Shown: one piece after another, positions 53,723-63,504 of the stretch | Position numbering within the stretch: position 1 is the stretch's first letter | Layout: every line of letters starts with the position of its first letter | Source of the DNA: Ilyonectria destructans | Taxonomy: Eukaryota; Ascomycota; Sordariomycetes; Hypocreales; Nectriaceae | Direction: 5' to 3' | DNA: 64,000 nucleotides | Assembly (NCBI GenBank): GCA_020740775.1 | Contig: JAHEWK010000034.1 | Span: 186,001 to 250,000 of the forward strand | The notes under the pieces: model-generated | Told to the model about the DNA's origin: nothing | The model's input: the letters and a program-made list of their open reading frames with translations, nothing else | Database searches by the model: none | Made by a program: the position numbers and the translations under genes

Positions 53723-53751
53723 GGTGTGTCCCCCCGGGCGAAATAAAATCC
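53723..53751 (+). repeat. LINE 3'-end sequence captured inside the hAT element
   Basis: GGTGTGTCCCCCCGGGCGAA and nine further bases match exactly, in reverse, 19965-19993 at the 3' end of the truncated LINE. Similarity continues about 20 bases upstream (CGCAATGGCCCT versus CGCAAAGGCCCT). The hAT leader therefore contains a LINE tail fragment. Confidence 0.85.
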
Positions 53752-53804
53752 TACTCTTTCTCCATCAAATATCTATCAACAACGCGTCGAATCGACGCGT
53801 TATT

Positions 53805-56108
53805 ATGTCGCTACACGCGTTCTGGGGCCCAAGTCGGCCATCAAGTACTCGAAGCTTATCTACGATGTCTTCTTCAAGGCAATCTACTGACCTAAACGAG
53901 CCGCTATTGTCGACCGAGCAAACGTCAGATGTAGAGCAACCTCTCCATCGATCTACCTGCCCTCCACACTCTCTCTCGTTCCCAATTGACTGGGGCGTGC
54001 TTCGGCGGCACGATGGCACGATTCTCAAGGGTATACAATATCGCATACGGGACAAGAGGAGCGTGGGCAGACGAGTAAAGGTCTCATGGATCTATTCATA
54101 TGGAGCCGAGCTGGAGCATAGTAATGACAAGTACTTCCTCTGCGCCGATTGCCATACCAAGAAGCGGTATATCAGTCAGCTATTTGCAGCAGAATCGACG
54201 ACTGCTGCAATCCAGCATCTTATAGAGTTCCACAATATCAAAAGGCCTTCCAATTCGACCATCGATGACGGCGATATCGACGCCAACAACGCTGCAGAAG
54301 TCTTCCAGCTCGTCATGCCATTTAATGAGGATGAATATAAGCAGAAGCTTATTGACTGGGCCATCAAGCTACGCCTCAGCTACCGAGAAGTCACGGACGA
54401 GGCGACCACTGATTTACTCACATACGGCAAGCCTTCGCTCGCACGCCTGCTGCCAACGCATCACTCAACGCTCTCGCAGTGGGTGAAGGATTCGATGGCA
54501 GCACGCTTGCCATTCATCATCGAATTGGTGCAGTCTGCATTCAGCAACATCAACCTCTCGATCGATGGATGGCGAGCTCACAATCGCAGAGAATACGTCG
54601 CTGTTTGCGCACACTTCGTCGACGGCAAAGGTCATCCTCGAATACTCCTCCTCGGCTTCCCACGACGTTATGGCGGTCACACCGGCGACGACCTCGCAGC
54701 TCTGGTAAAGCCAGTAATTCTACAATACGGCATCGGCGAGAAGCTCGGCTCCTTCGTTATGGATAACGCTGGTGATAACGACAAATGCCTCGAAGCGTTA
54801 CGGCGTTCCTTCTCCTCGATCGATCCAGAAGCAGACCGTATTCGCTGTATCGGCCATATTATTAATCTCGTCGTTAAGGCTCTCTTATTTGGCGAAGGCG
54901 TCAGCGCATGGGAGAAGAACCTTATTGAGGCTTCGGAGGAGCAGCGTGTAGCTCTCTGGAGCCTCAAAGGCGTCATTGGCAAGCTGCACAACCTCGTTAT
55001 CTACATTAATCGCAACGACGCGCGTCGCGAGCTGTTGAGAGCTCGCATGCGCGTCACGAAGACGAGCGACGGCAAGCTCTTCGTCGGCGTGCTCCTCAAT
55101 GACGGTGGCATTCGATGGAACGCGACATATTACATGATCGAGCGTGCTCTTAAGTGTCGCCCTGCCATCGATCTCTACCAGGCGCAGTGGAAGCCTCCAG
55201 ATAAAAACGACCAGCACAAGAATGACTTCCTCACCGAGGCTGATTGGCACGAGCTTGAGCTCTTCTATAAGCTCCTGCAGCCTTTCGAGCGACTCACGAA
55301 GCGACTACAAAGCCGTGCTGATAGCGAGGGCAACGAGGGTGGCCAAGGCTCGGTGTGGCAAGTACTCTACGCCATGGACTTCCTGCTCACGAAGCTTGAG
55401 AGCGTCAAAGAAGAGATTGACGTCATGGATGCAGATAACGAGGATGCCCTTCCCCCCTACTACTCGGCCGGCGTGCTCGCTGCATGGTCAAAGATCAACA
55501 CCTACTACGAGCTTACCGACCAGTCGCCGATCTACCGCATGGCCATCGCCCTCCACCCAGCCTACCAATTCGAATACTTCAGGGAGAAGTGGTGGAAGCG
55601 AGAGGATTGGATAAAGACAGCAGAGAAGGAGCTCACGGTATATTACGATCGCTTCGCTGCAGTCACGGTGGCCACTGAGCACGTCGACCAAGCCGAGACC
55701 TCTCCTTCTTCCTCGCCGACAATCGATGACGAATTCGATGCTTGGGGCCATACAACAGATCGACCACGCCGTGGCAAGAGGAGGAAGGTGGAGACTGAGT
55801 GGGAGATCTGGATAAAGCAGGTGCCGTCGAAGGATGACAGGACCGTTAAGAATCCTCTGGCGTGGTGGGTGGACCGACGCCACGTATGGCCTATTCTCAG
55901 CAAACTTGCTCTTAACATCTTCAGCACGCCAGCGATGAGCGCAGAGCCAGAGCGCGTATTCTCTGACGGTAGTGAGCTCATCACCGACAAGCGCAACGGC
56001 CTCGGCGATGACACAGTTGAAGCTGAGATGATACAGAAGAATTGGATTACTTCAAAGATCTTGCGCGGGATTTCTACACCAAGAGGTCTATACAAATTAC
56101 CTGATTAG
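53805..56108 (+). CDS. hAT transposase, uninterrupted
   Basis: Open from 53724 to 56108. The ATG at 53805 (MSLHAFWGPSRPSS) is preferred because codons before it derive from the captured LINE tail. It gives 767 residues, normal for fungal hAT transposases. It has a BED-like finger FLCADCHTKKRYISQLFAAE with H...H (IQHLIEFHNIKR), then the DDE/RNase H-like core with LSIDGWRAHNRREYVAVCAH (first Asp), SFVMDNAGDNDKCLEAL (second Asp) and RCIGHIINLVVKALLFG. Further C-terminal are RWNATYYMIERAL and the dimerisation block STPAMSAEPERVFSDG. A nuclear-localisation-like RPRRGKRRKVE is present. No stop or frameshift was found. Confidence 0.88.
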   Translation: MSLHAFWGPSRPSSTRSLSTMSSSRQSTDLNEPLLSTEQTSDVEQPLHRSTCPPHSLSFPIDWGVLRRHDGTILKGIQYRIRDKRSVGRRVKVSWIYSYGAELEHSNDKYFLCADCHTKKRYISQLFAAESTTAAIQHLIEFHNIKRPSNSTIDDGDIDANNAAEVFQLVMPFNEDEYKQKLIDWAIKLRLSYREVTDEATTDLLTYGKPSLARLLPTHHSTLSQWVKDSMAARLPFIIELVQSAFSNINLSIDGWRAHNRREYVAVCAHFVDGKGHPRILLLGFPRRYGGHTGDDLAALVKPVILQYGIGEKLGSFVMDNAGDNDKCLEALRRSFSSIDPEADRIRCIGHIINLVVKALLFGEGVSAWEKNLIEASEEQRVALWSLKGVIGKLHNLVIYINRNDARRELLRARMRVTKTSDGKLFVGVLLNDGGIRWNATYYMIERALKCRPAIDLYQAQWKPPDKNDQHKNDFLTEADWHELELFYKLLQPFERLTKRLQSRADSEGNEGGQGSVWQVLYAMDFLLTKLESVKEEIDVMDADNEDALPPYYSAGVLAAWSKINTYYELTDQSPIYRMAIALHPAYQFEYFREKWWKREDWIKTAEKELTVYYDRFAAVTVATEHVDQAETSPSSSPTIDDEFDAWGHTTDRPRRGKRRKVETEWEIWIKQVPSKDDRTVKNPLAWWVDRRHVWPILSKLALNIFSTPAMSAEPERVFSDGSELITDKRNGLGDDTVEAEMIQKNWITSKILRGISTPRGLYKLPD

Positions 56109-56246
56109 GCATAGTATATCAAGTACTTGACAAGTTGTCAATCAAGGTCGCTGATTAGTCAAGTCAAGCTTCAATCGAGCCGAGATAGGTTCAATCAATC
56201 GAGTTTGAGGGCCGAAATTGAACTCGATTGATTGTTAGCCACACTG

Positions 56247-56535
56247 GAGAGGCGGCATGGGATGGCCCAAAATGGGCACCTACCATGCCCCACCACCCTT
56301 TCGCTAACCAAAAATAGCCACGCGCCATATAAAACTCAACTATTTCACTTATACGGAATTTAACCAAAACAGAAGTTACTCGCAAGCGGTCGCTTCTTAT
56401 AGATAGAGAATTGAATGGAGTTTATTTTTATAGTCTCGTGCAGCTGCATGGAGCACGTGATATATGCAGATCCCTGTACTGCAAAGTCACCAAATCAGGG
56501 ATTGAATTCCTTACCGCTCCTTTCCACTTCTTTTC
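56247..56535 (+). repeat. pogo-family 5' terminus, copy 3 (with transposase)
   Basis: CATGCCCCACCACCCTTTCG, ACTCAACTATTTCACTTATA and CAAGCGGTCGCTTCTTATAG, then CTCGTGCAGCTGCATGGAGC lead into the transposase start. The same blocks occur as orphans at 18590-18960 (reverse) and 31155-31310. A matching right terminus was not found after 58122. Confidence 0.7.
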
Positions 56536-58122
56536 ATGTCAGTTTTTCACAACGCAATAAAAATACCTTCATCACGGCCTCGCTGTAAATATACAGAAGA
56601 TGACATGGCTGAGGCTATATTGGATATCACGGATAACGGCCTTTCACAGTTCCAATCAGCTCAGAAGTGGGGAGTGCCACAAAGGACTCTTTCCGACAGA
56701 CTGAGTGGTCAGTTGGCCGTGAACGAACAAATTCAGCCTGGACAACGTCTATCCAAGCATCAGGAAGACAAATTAGCCTTCTGGATTCTTCGTCAAGAGG
56801 CTTTGGGATATGCTCCATCTCACAGTCAAATTCGCGCCTGCATCTTTGCCATGTTGAATCAACAAAGCGAACAACCAACATTAGGACGCAATTGGGTAGC
56901 CAGATTCATTCAACGCCGTTCAGAGCTTAAGACTAAGATTGGGAGACGTCAAGAAGCTAATAGATTCGACTCTTTCACGCCCAAGGCGGTCCATTGGTTC
57001 TTTAATATCAGGGAGAAGGAGTACGGATGGATTAAGCCTGAGAACACTGTTAACGTTGATGAAGGCGGTATTATGATCGGTTTTGGCAAGCCTCTACCTC
57101 TCTATTCCCTCTCTATTCGAAATCTAATTAACCAAACTTCTCTTGCTAGGCCTGGATAGTCTGGTGGTTGGAAGTGCAGACCCAAAGCGGAAGGCTCTCC
57201 TCAAAGGACCACAGACGCGAAGTTGGACTTCGTTTATTGAGGCTATTACCGCTGACGGCCGTGTTTTGACTCCTGGAATTATATTCAAAGGAAAGGAACT
57301 CCAACAGCAGTAGTTCCTTAAGGAATTCAAGAAGATAGCTGATTGGCACTATATAACTTCACCTAACGGGTGGACAGATAACCACATTGGTGTTGAGTGG
57401 CTTGAAAGAGTCTATTTGCCTCAAACTAAGCCTGCTGATGAGTCAGATGCTAGATTAATCATTCTAGACGGCCATGGGAGTCATGCAACGGTACGTTCTT
57501 TGTTTATTTCGTCAAGGATTACTACTAACCGGGAGAAGGATGAATGGATGGCTACGTGCTTTTGAACAACGTTTATTGTTGCTACCTTCCAGCACACTGC
57601 TCTCACGGCCTTCAGCCATTAGATAATGGAGTATTTAATGCCTCCAAGGCTGCATATCGACGAGAGTTGGAAAAGTTGGCTTCTCTGACTGATTCCACGC
57701 CGGTGGATAAGGTCAACTTCATCAGAGCCTACGCCAGGGCTCGTGAAGTGGGAATGACAAAGAAGAATATACTCTCCGGCTGGAGAGTAACCGGAAATTG
57801 GCCAATCTCACGAGAAAAAGCATTGCGGCATCCAGAGATCCAAGAGGACAAGTCACGTGGCAGTCCAAAGGCGACTCCAGAGAAGGCGCCTTATTTTGGC
57901 TCAGATGATACACCAAAGACCAGTCGTCATATTCGTGATCTTGGCCTAAACAAATTACCAAATATGCGGAGGCGATATACCGTGATAGCCAAAGGCTTTG
58001 AGGCTCAGCAACAGACGTTGGCGTCGCATGCCGTGGAAATTGCTAGTCTGAAGGAGGAACTGGCCCGTCTAAAGAGAGGGAAGAAGAGGAAGGCTATTCC
58101 TAATCCCAATCAGTGTTGCTAA
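56536..58122 (+). pseudogene. Fot1/pogo-type transposase, two lesions
   Basis: N-terminal HTH-psq (YTEDDMAEAILDITDNGLSQ) and CENP-B-like second HTH (LGRNWVARFIQRRSELKTKI) bind the ends. The DDE core has NTVNVDEGGIMIG (first Asp), ARLIILDGHGSHAT (second Asp) and LQPLDNGVFN (third Asp). Two introns are inferred: 57080-57149, and one starting GTACGT after HGSHAT with TACTAAC branch. TAG at 57311-57313 stands where a Trp is expected (FKGKELQQQ-stop-FLKEF). About one base is lost near 57564, because the second exon's frame restarts in LLNNVYCCYLPAHCSH. So the gene is inactive as it stands, though recently so. Confidence 0.85.
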
Positions 58123-58585
58123 TAATATGGCAATAAAACAATATACTGCAATACATACGATATGATATACTCTACACGATATTGTACCAATACAATATGC
58201 AGATTGCCATATTGTCACAATACAATATCGGGATGTCCATATTGGCAATATATTGTTTGTATTGGCTTGTCGCTTTGGAGGAAAAGTTCATTTGTTTGTT
58301 GACAATTTGACTAACTGACACGCGATGACGCGTGAAAAAAGGCGTCATGGAGGTGTCAACCGAGTGCTATAGGGTAGCAGTCCCCCAACACCAATCCCCC
58401 GCAACCCCGCTGCTGTCAGGGCACAAAGGAGTAGAGACGACCTCGATGCCTCAACAACGCCCATGGTTTGGGATTCGAGATTTTCAAGGTGACGATAGTT
58501 TAGCCACGGCAGGTGAATAATGAAGGTCACGTGTAATATATGGCATATATTGTCACACTGCCAATATATTGGATTCTTGTTACGA
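58123..58585. repeat. CAATAT-rich palindromic region
   Basis: Repeated ACAATAT and CAATATATTG words. The segment between CCAATACAATAT (about 58187) and ATATTGTTTGTATTGG (about 58263) can fold back. A further cluster lies at 58537-58572. It looks like subterminal sequence of another DNA transposon. Confidence 0.6.
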
Positions 58586-58649
58586 GCAGGAAGATCAACC
58601 CGGGTACGAACGGAAAACGTCGGAGCTCGGAACGGAACAAACAGACCCC

Positions 58650-58765
58650 GGTCGAACTGGTCGAACGGGAGCTCGTTCGACCACGTTCGACCAAAAGTGA
58701 AACCTTAACCTTAAATGGTCGAACAGGTCGAACAAGAGCGCGTTCGGCCACGATCGACCAAGCAA
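58650..58765. repeat. Paired 45-bp GGTCGAAC repeats, each a hairpin
   Basis: Two direct copies of TGGTCGAAC-N-GGTCGAAC followed by AGCNCGTTCGNCCACGNTCGACCA, at about 58657 and 58719. Within each, GGTCGAAC pairs with GTTCGACC. Upstream GTACGAACGG/GGAACGG variants extend the motif. Likely transposase-binding terminal sequence of the pogo-type relic that follows. Confidence 0.75.
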
Positions 58766-58945
58766 ATCAGAATAGTATATATAGTTTCACTCATTCCCAC
58801 TTTCCCTGTCTAGATAGCTCTCCAGCTTTCAATACAATTTGATTACTCAAGAATATTTCTTGACATTATCAGACGTGATACGCAACCCTACGCTCAGCAC
58901 GCTACGCCCCGTCACAACTGCCAACATAAACCAATCAGGTTACGG

Positions 58946-60333
58946 TTTACTACGTTGGGAACCTTGACCGTCACACTGGAGCTGAGCTTGATATTGAAAG
59001 ACTAGAAGCTTGGTTTGAAGAATATACTGCAGTCCTTCAGGAGCTTGGAATTACTCCAGCTAATTTATGGAATTTTGACGAGACTCCCTTGTAAATAGGG
59101 TGGGTTGACTCTTTTATGAGGATTTTTTCGACCCAGACTAGGAAAAACATAAGGCCAGTGACTTTTCAGCCGGAAAATAAAGAGTCATTAATATCAGTAG
59201 ATGCTATTAATACAGCCGGCCGGGCTATTCCTTCCTTCCTTATCCTCAGTACAAAGGTATTACTAGAGGAATATGCCCTAGCTGATATCAATGAGGAAGT
59301 GGTCCTCACACAGACCTCCACTGGCTTCAATAACGCCTATCGAGCTCTGCAGTGGCTACAGCACTTTAATCGTTATTCTTTTGCCCTAAGCGATAACTTT
59401 AAGGGCTTTTCTATCGAGACCTGGTTCGGTTATAACTCTGATTTATCTTACAGCCAGTGGGATAAAAAGGTAGCTTACGTAAAGTCATATATAACCCGGA
59501 CGATAAAGCCGGTATTCCGGCTGCTAATGATGGATAGGTTTTCTGCTCATGAAGACCCTGAATTTATCTGGTATTGCAATAAATTCGATATCATCCCTTT
59601 CCGGCTTCCTTCTTATACCAGCCATCTATTGCAGCCTCTAGATGTTAGTGTTTATCAGCATCTAAAAAGGGAATAACATAACGCCCTTAATGACTTTATT
59701 ATGGCCGGCGGTATGCGAATTACTCGATATAACTTCCTCAATCAGTGGGACCGGCTTTACGATGCAGCTTTTCGGCCCTATTATATCTTTGCTGGCTTCG
59801 ATAAATCAGGTCTTATGCCATTGAAGCCAGAGATGGTATTAAGACCACTACGTCGGGCTGCTTTGGATCTCGAGGAGCCCTTATTTCCTAAGCTTCTTCA
59901 GAAAGGAACAGTCTCACCAAGGAAAACAAAGAGAGACTTTACAACAATAGGAAATAAGCTAGATCTTCTAAGCAGCCCAACGAGGGCTAAAGTTGACGAC
60001 ATTGCTGCCTGCCTTAACCTCGCTATTATCACTCAATCGGCCTATAAGCAGATAATTTATCTGCAACGAGAGCGTATTCGAGTTGAAGCCCGCCGTACGA
60101 AGACCCTAAGACGCATCCGGGTTGACGATAGAGCCTTTACTATAGCTCAGCTTTGTGAGAAGGTTGCTGACCGAGGCTATGAGGAATGGGCTAAGGAAGC
60201 CAAAAAGCAGGCTCATCAGCAGGAAGCCCAGTGGCGTAAGATGAGGCAGGAAGAGGCTGCTAAGGAAAAGGCTGCTAAGGCAGAAAGACCTCGTCTGTAC
60301 GGTCGAGCTGCTGCAAGGGCAAGGGAGGCATGA
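58946..60333 (+). pseudogene. 5'-truncated pogo/Tigger-type DDE transposase with stops
   Basis: One phase reads LEAWFEEYTAVLQELGITPA, NLWNFDETPL (first Asp), TAA, then from 59116 TRKNIRPVTFQPENKESLIS, ALSDNFKGFSIETWFGYNSD, LLMMDRFSAHEDPEF (second Asp) and SHLLQPLDVSVYQHLKRE (third Asp), TAA at 59674-59676, then a C-terminal helical basic region ending RLYGRAAARAREA. The N-terminal HTH domains are absent. It differs strongly from the 56.5 kb transposase, so it is another family. At least two nonsense changes make it inactive. Confidence 0.8.
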
Positions 60334-61058
60334 GAGGCAGCTGAAGATGTTGAGTTAGAAGAATATCACTAAAGCCTCATTATGTCAGAGGAGCTTAAGA
60401 TCGTTAAGAATGCAAGGCGGCGATAGAATCAAGCTGACAATAATTAACGAAGCTTCTATTATTCGACATTTTTAAAGCCAACGCTGGATGCTATTCCAGA
60501 GGTTGCTATGTGGTTGTAAAGCCGGGCTACAATTATATGTGCCCCTCTTATAAACCATAGTGCAGATGAGGCTGACAGCACCGACGAGGCTGACAGCGCT
60601 GACGGCTCCGACGATGTTGTAGATGACTTCCTTTCCGTCGCCTCGTCATTGGAATTACCGGTCTTGCACAATGAGGAAGACTATGATAGTGATGATATTG
60701 AGATTATTACTAACATGCAGATTGATGCTACAATGCAGTCTCTTTCAAATATCCAACAACGGGCAAATGAGGAAGAAAATAGAGCTTAAAGTCAGCAGCA
60801 AATACACACAGAGAGCTATGGGGGGTTTGGTTACGAACGCATGCGTAATACCTATTCACATGACGAAGATGCTAAGCCCTCTATTATAGTAGGAGGCCGG
60901 CAAATTCGGGTCCCAAAGGTACAGCAGCGGGGTTAGGGTTAGGGTTCAATCAGCCACAATATTTTAGTCTTTGAAGAAAAACGTAATGGGACCTCAGTAT
61001 CAATTAATCAGATGTATGCGATTCATATAGTATTTTTATTTTTATTTTATAACTTCAA
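60334..61058. other. Relic region with acidic open stretch and telomere-like repeat
   Basis: 60535-60789 reads an acidic peptide (SADEADSTDEADSADGSDDV...) that may be the tail of the preceding or another TE protein. 60930-60948 contains GGGTTAGGGTTAGGGTT. No gene is supported. Confidence 0.45.
60930..60948 (+). repeat. Short interstitial telomere-like (TTAGGG) tract
   Basis: GGGGTTAGGGTTAGGGTT, just under three TTAGGG units. TTAGGG is the telomere repeat of most filamentous fungi. The tract is short and could occur by chance, by repair, or from an old end. Confidence 0.8.
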
Positions 61059-61147
61059 ATGAATGTGGTGACTTACACCAAAGTGGCAGGAAGCGGATAC
61101 GCAAGTGAGCAGATACGGGTTGTGATACCACCTCTCCGCCAGGAGAG

Positions 61148-61857
61148 GTGGGGGCCTTGGCCGGGCTTAGTCAACCCACCGGGTACCTCCAGTCCGTCGA
61201 TGCCCGCAACGATACGAGGATTACTAGACTACGGGCCGACCTCAGGGCGGATCTAAGAGCCGACTTACAAGCTGAGCTTCAGGGAGTCGGGGAGCAGACC
61301 TTACAGCTCCAGTCGCTCTTCTCAACTGGCGTTACCTTTCAGCTTAAGACAGCCGCTACCCCTGGCCTCCTGCAGCTACAACTAGCACCAGCGCCGCCGC
61401 CAGCGCCAGCACCAGCACTTACAGCTGCTGCTGCTAAAGAGGCCCAGCGCCAGTATACAACAGCTTGCTCGAGCAATAGCAGCAATAGCCGCTCAGTAAC
61501 CCCAGGACTGGAAAGACCGCCACAGCATCGTATGTTCCGGGAGGTTAAGACAGTTAGGGACTTATGGAGAGAGTGGACAGTCGGGCTACGAGGCCAACAA
61601 GCTATTGCTACTCTCGATAGCCGCTGGGGAAGCCGGTGGCGGGCGGGCAGCAGAGCGAGGTGCAGTGGTACTCTCTACGGCTTGAGATCATCAAGGAGAT
61701 TCGCCGTATAGCACAGGCTCGGCGTATAAGCGAGGAGGCTGCGACGCACGCCATAAGCCTGCAGCAGCAGCAGATGGGCCACTCAATTGACCAGCTCTGC
61801 AAGTTCCTCCGAGCTAATAGAAAGGCCCGGCTAACTGTACAGAAGACGAAGAAGTGA
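61148..61857 (+). pseudogene. Crypton-like GCR1_C domain protein fragment, frameshifted
   Basis: A coiled segment (RADLRADLRADLQAELQG), a Pro/Ala-rich linker (APAPPPAPAPA) and then a GCR1_C domain: MFREVKTVRDLWREWTVGLR, ALDSRWGSRWR-like, and after a one-base shift near 61640 EVQWYSLRLEIIKEIRRIAQ and ISLQQQQMGHSIDQLCKFLR. GCR1_C is the DNA-binding C-terminal domain of fungal Crypton-type tyrosine-recombinase elements and of some regulators. No recombinase domain was found upstream, so this is a 3' relic. Confidence 0.65.
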
Positions 61858-62134
61858 AGAGAGATCAGCGGCATCTGTAGAGGTTTTAATTAATTGATTG
61901 ATAATCTACAATCTCTGTCTTTTAAGCAGGTTCCCGGTTACTGCGTAAGATGCAGACCCTCGATTACATAGGAATTGCATTTAGCCGGCTGGCCGTGGAG
62001 AGGGGGTAATATTCGCAGTCGCTGAGGCACGGACGCGATTTGGCGGCGTTGTGGCGCTAAGCCGCTGAATCCGCCCCCTACCCAAAGGCCGCCGTGGATA
62101 TCCTATTGATATCAAACACAAGAAGTCCACTTAC
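61858..62134. other. Short intergenic, broken end of the cutinase gene
   Basis: The expected second exon of the esterase should lie here on the minus strand but is absent. Nothing else was recognised. Confidence 0.5.
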
Positions 62135-62478
62135 TTGGGAATACCCAACCAGAACCAACTTTGTGGTTGGGCATCGACTGTTGAACGAGTTCACCGCAGA
62201 ATCAACAGCATTCGTACCAGTCACCGCCGAGTTCGCGTAGCTGATGCCTCCACAGCTACTCTGCCCACCACAAGCGGGGTAGGCAATGGCCTCAGAAGTC
62301 GCACCTGGGTTCGAATTGAGGATCAAGTTGACAACGGTGCCTGCTGAGCCGTATCCAGGAGGGCAGTCGTCTCCCGGGCTCCAAAGACGTGGATGGGCGG
62401 GCAGCTCTGTCTCGGGACTAGGCCAGCACCCAGTGTCTACGAAAACAGACACGTCAAGACGACGCTGACTTTAACCAT
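62135..62478 (-). pseudogene. Cutinase/acetylxylan esterase-family gene, broken
   Basis: Starts at 62478 with a secretion signal (MVKVSVVLTCLFS), interrupted by TAG near 62439-62437, then in phase TLGAGLVPRQSCPPIHVFGA and RETTA. One base is missing near 62373, and the second frame gives GYGSAGTVVNLILNSNPGAT, YPACGGQSSCGGISYANSAV and KLVLVGYSQ, the start of the GYSQG nucleophile elbow. The coding part stops at 62135 on a GTAAGTG donor, and the remaining exon with the catalytic Asp and His is not present. The family hydrolyses cutin or acetylated xylan outside the cell. Nonsense, frameshift and 3' loss make this a clear pseudogene next to an intact xylanase gene. Confidence 0.85.
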
Positions 62479-63470
62479 GGTGAGGAATTTGTTTCCTATG
62501 ATGAGGAAAAATGTGAGAATGTTGGTGCTTGATGTGATAGAAAGGATGGGGACAGACCTGAACACTTGAAGCCAAGCATTTTTATACATCACATTTGCGT
62601 AGCTCTTCGTGTAATACTACATCAAACCTTCGGTTAAAGTCCTGTCTCCTATGATGCTTATTATCGTGCCTATCCATAAGACCACCTGACGATAGTATTC
62701 ATACAACATCTAATTTACCGGCGGTCGGACTAAAGGAAACCTCTTTCTCCTCACGAGCACGAGATATAGTGTTGTGGGCCGGGTAAATGGCTAACGTGAA
62801 GGCTTTGTCATGTTTCTACCCATCAATGTCGTATTCGGATGCAGTTTATGCTTGCCGTCTACCGAATTAGACCAAGGATATTCCCTGAAAAGTACACACT
62901 GTCACGAGCCCGGGTCTCGGAAGGACGGTCCCCTTGCACGCATGGACACGGCAATCGTGCCACGAGGGCATTTAGGCAAATTTACTCCGCAATATAGCTG
63001 AGACTATTAGGATTGACATTGCCGAAGCAATCGCCCTATGCGGCCCCCATTGGCTCGAGATGGCGGGCCAGCTTCCTCCGCTGTCCAGCCCTAGATCAAA
63101 TTCGGTATCGTTGCTGATATCCCGAGTCACAGATCGGGCAATGATCATCTCGCCTAGGTACTTTATGTCTAACTGCCTCAGCTCGAATGCATTGGGGGTA
63201 CAACCCTGGGGCGAAACTGAAGAACCCGAACTTTGTAATAATGTCGTCGCTATTAACTTAGATTAGGCTGATCTCAACTCTTGGTGCCCACGTCTACGGC
63301 TCTTCTCTCGCCTACCGCAATGGCTGGCTCATACCCTGCTCATTCTAACTTCCTTTTTGGGATGACGGGGCAAGGGAATCACAATTGACGTGTTTCGTGA
63401 ATACTCACAAATTTTCTTGGCCAAGACAAAGGGTGTGATGATCACGACAATAAGGTCACCGACAAGAAAA
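62479..63470. other. Intergenic, upstream region of the xylanase gene
   Basis: No gene was recognised. One CTGGGG word at 63206 fits the CreA/CRE1 consensus SYGGRG, but a single hexamer is weak evidence. Confidence 0.5.
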
Positions 63471-63472
63471 AG

Positions 63473-63480
63473 TATTTAAA
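63473..63480 (+). promoter_or_regulatory. TATA-like box of the xylanase gene
   Basis: TATTTAAA lies 97 bases before the ATG, a usual distance for strongly expressed secreted fungal enzymes with a leader of about 60-70 bases. Confidence 0.55.
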
Positions 63481-63504
63481 ATCCCACTCGTCCGTCTCCA
63501 ATAA

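Larger units (their letters stand above)
53466..56246 (+). mobile_element. hAT element with matching TIRs and an open transposase
   Basis: Left end CAGTGTGGCTAACAATCAA and right end TTGATTGTTAGCCACACTG are perfect 19-bp inverted repeats beginning CAGTG. Subterminal TCAAG motifs are dense on both sides, and TTGTCAAGTACTTGAT occurs inverted at about 53594 and 56116. It encloses one uninterrupted transposase frame; total 2,781 bp. The flanking 8-mers differ (GCCCTCGG left, GAGAGGCG right) and the flanks are different elements, so no target duplication remains. Best candidate for an autonomous element in the window. Confidence 0.85.
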
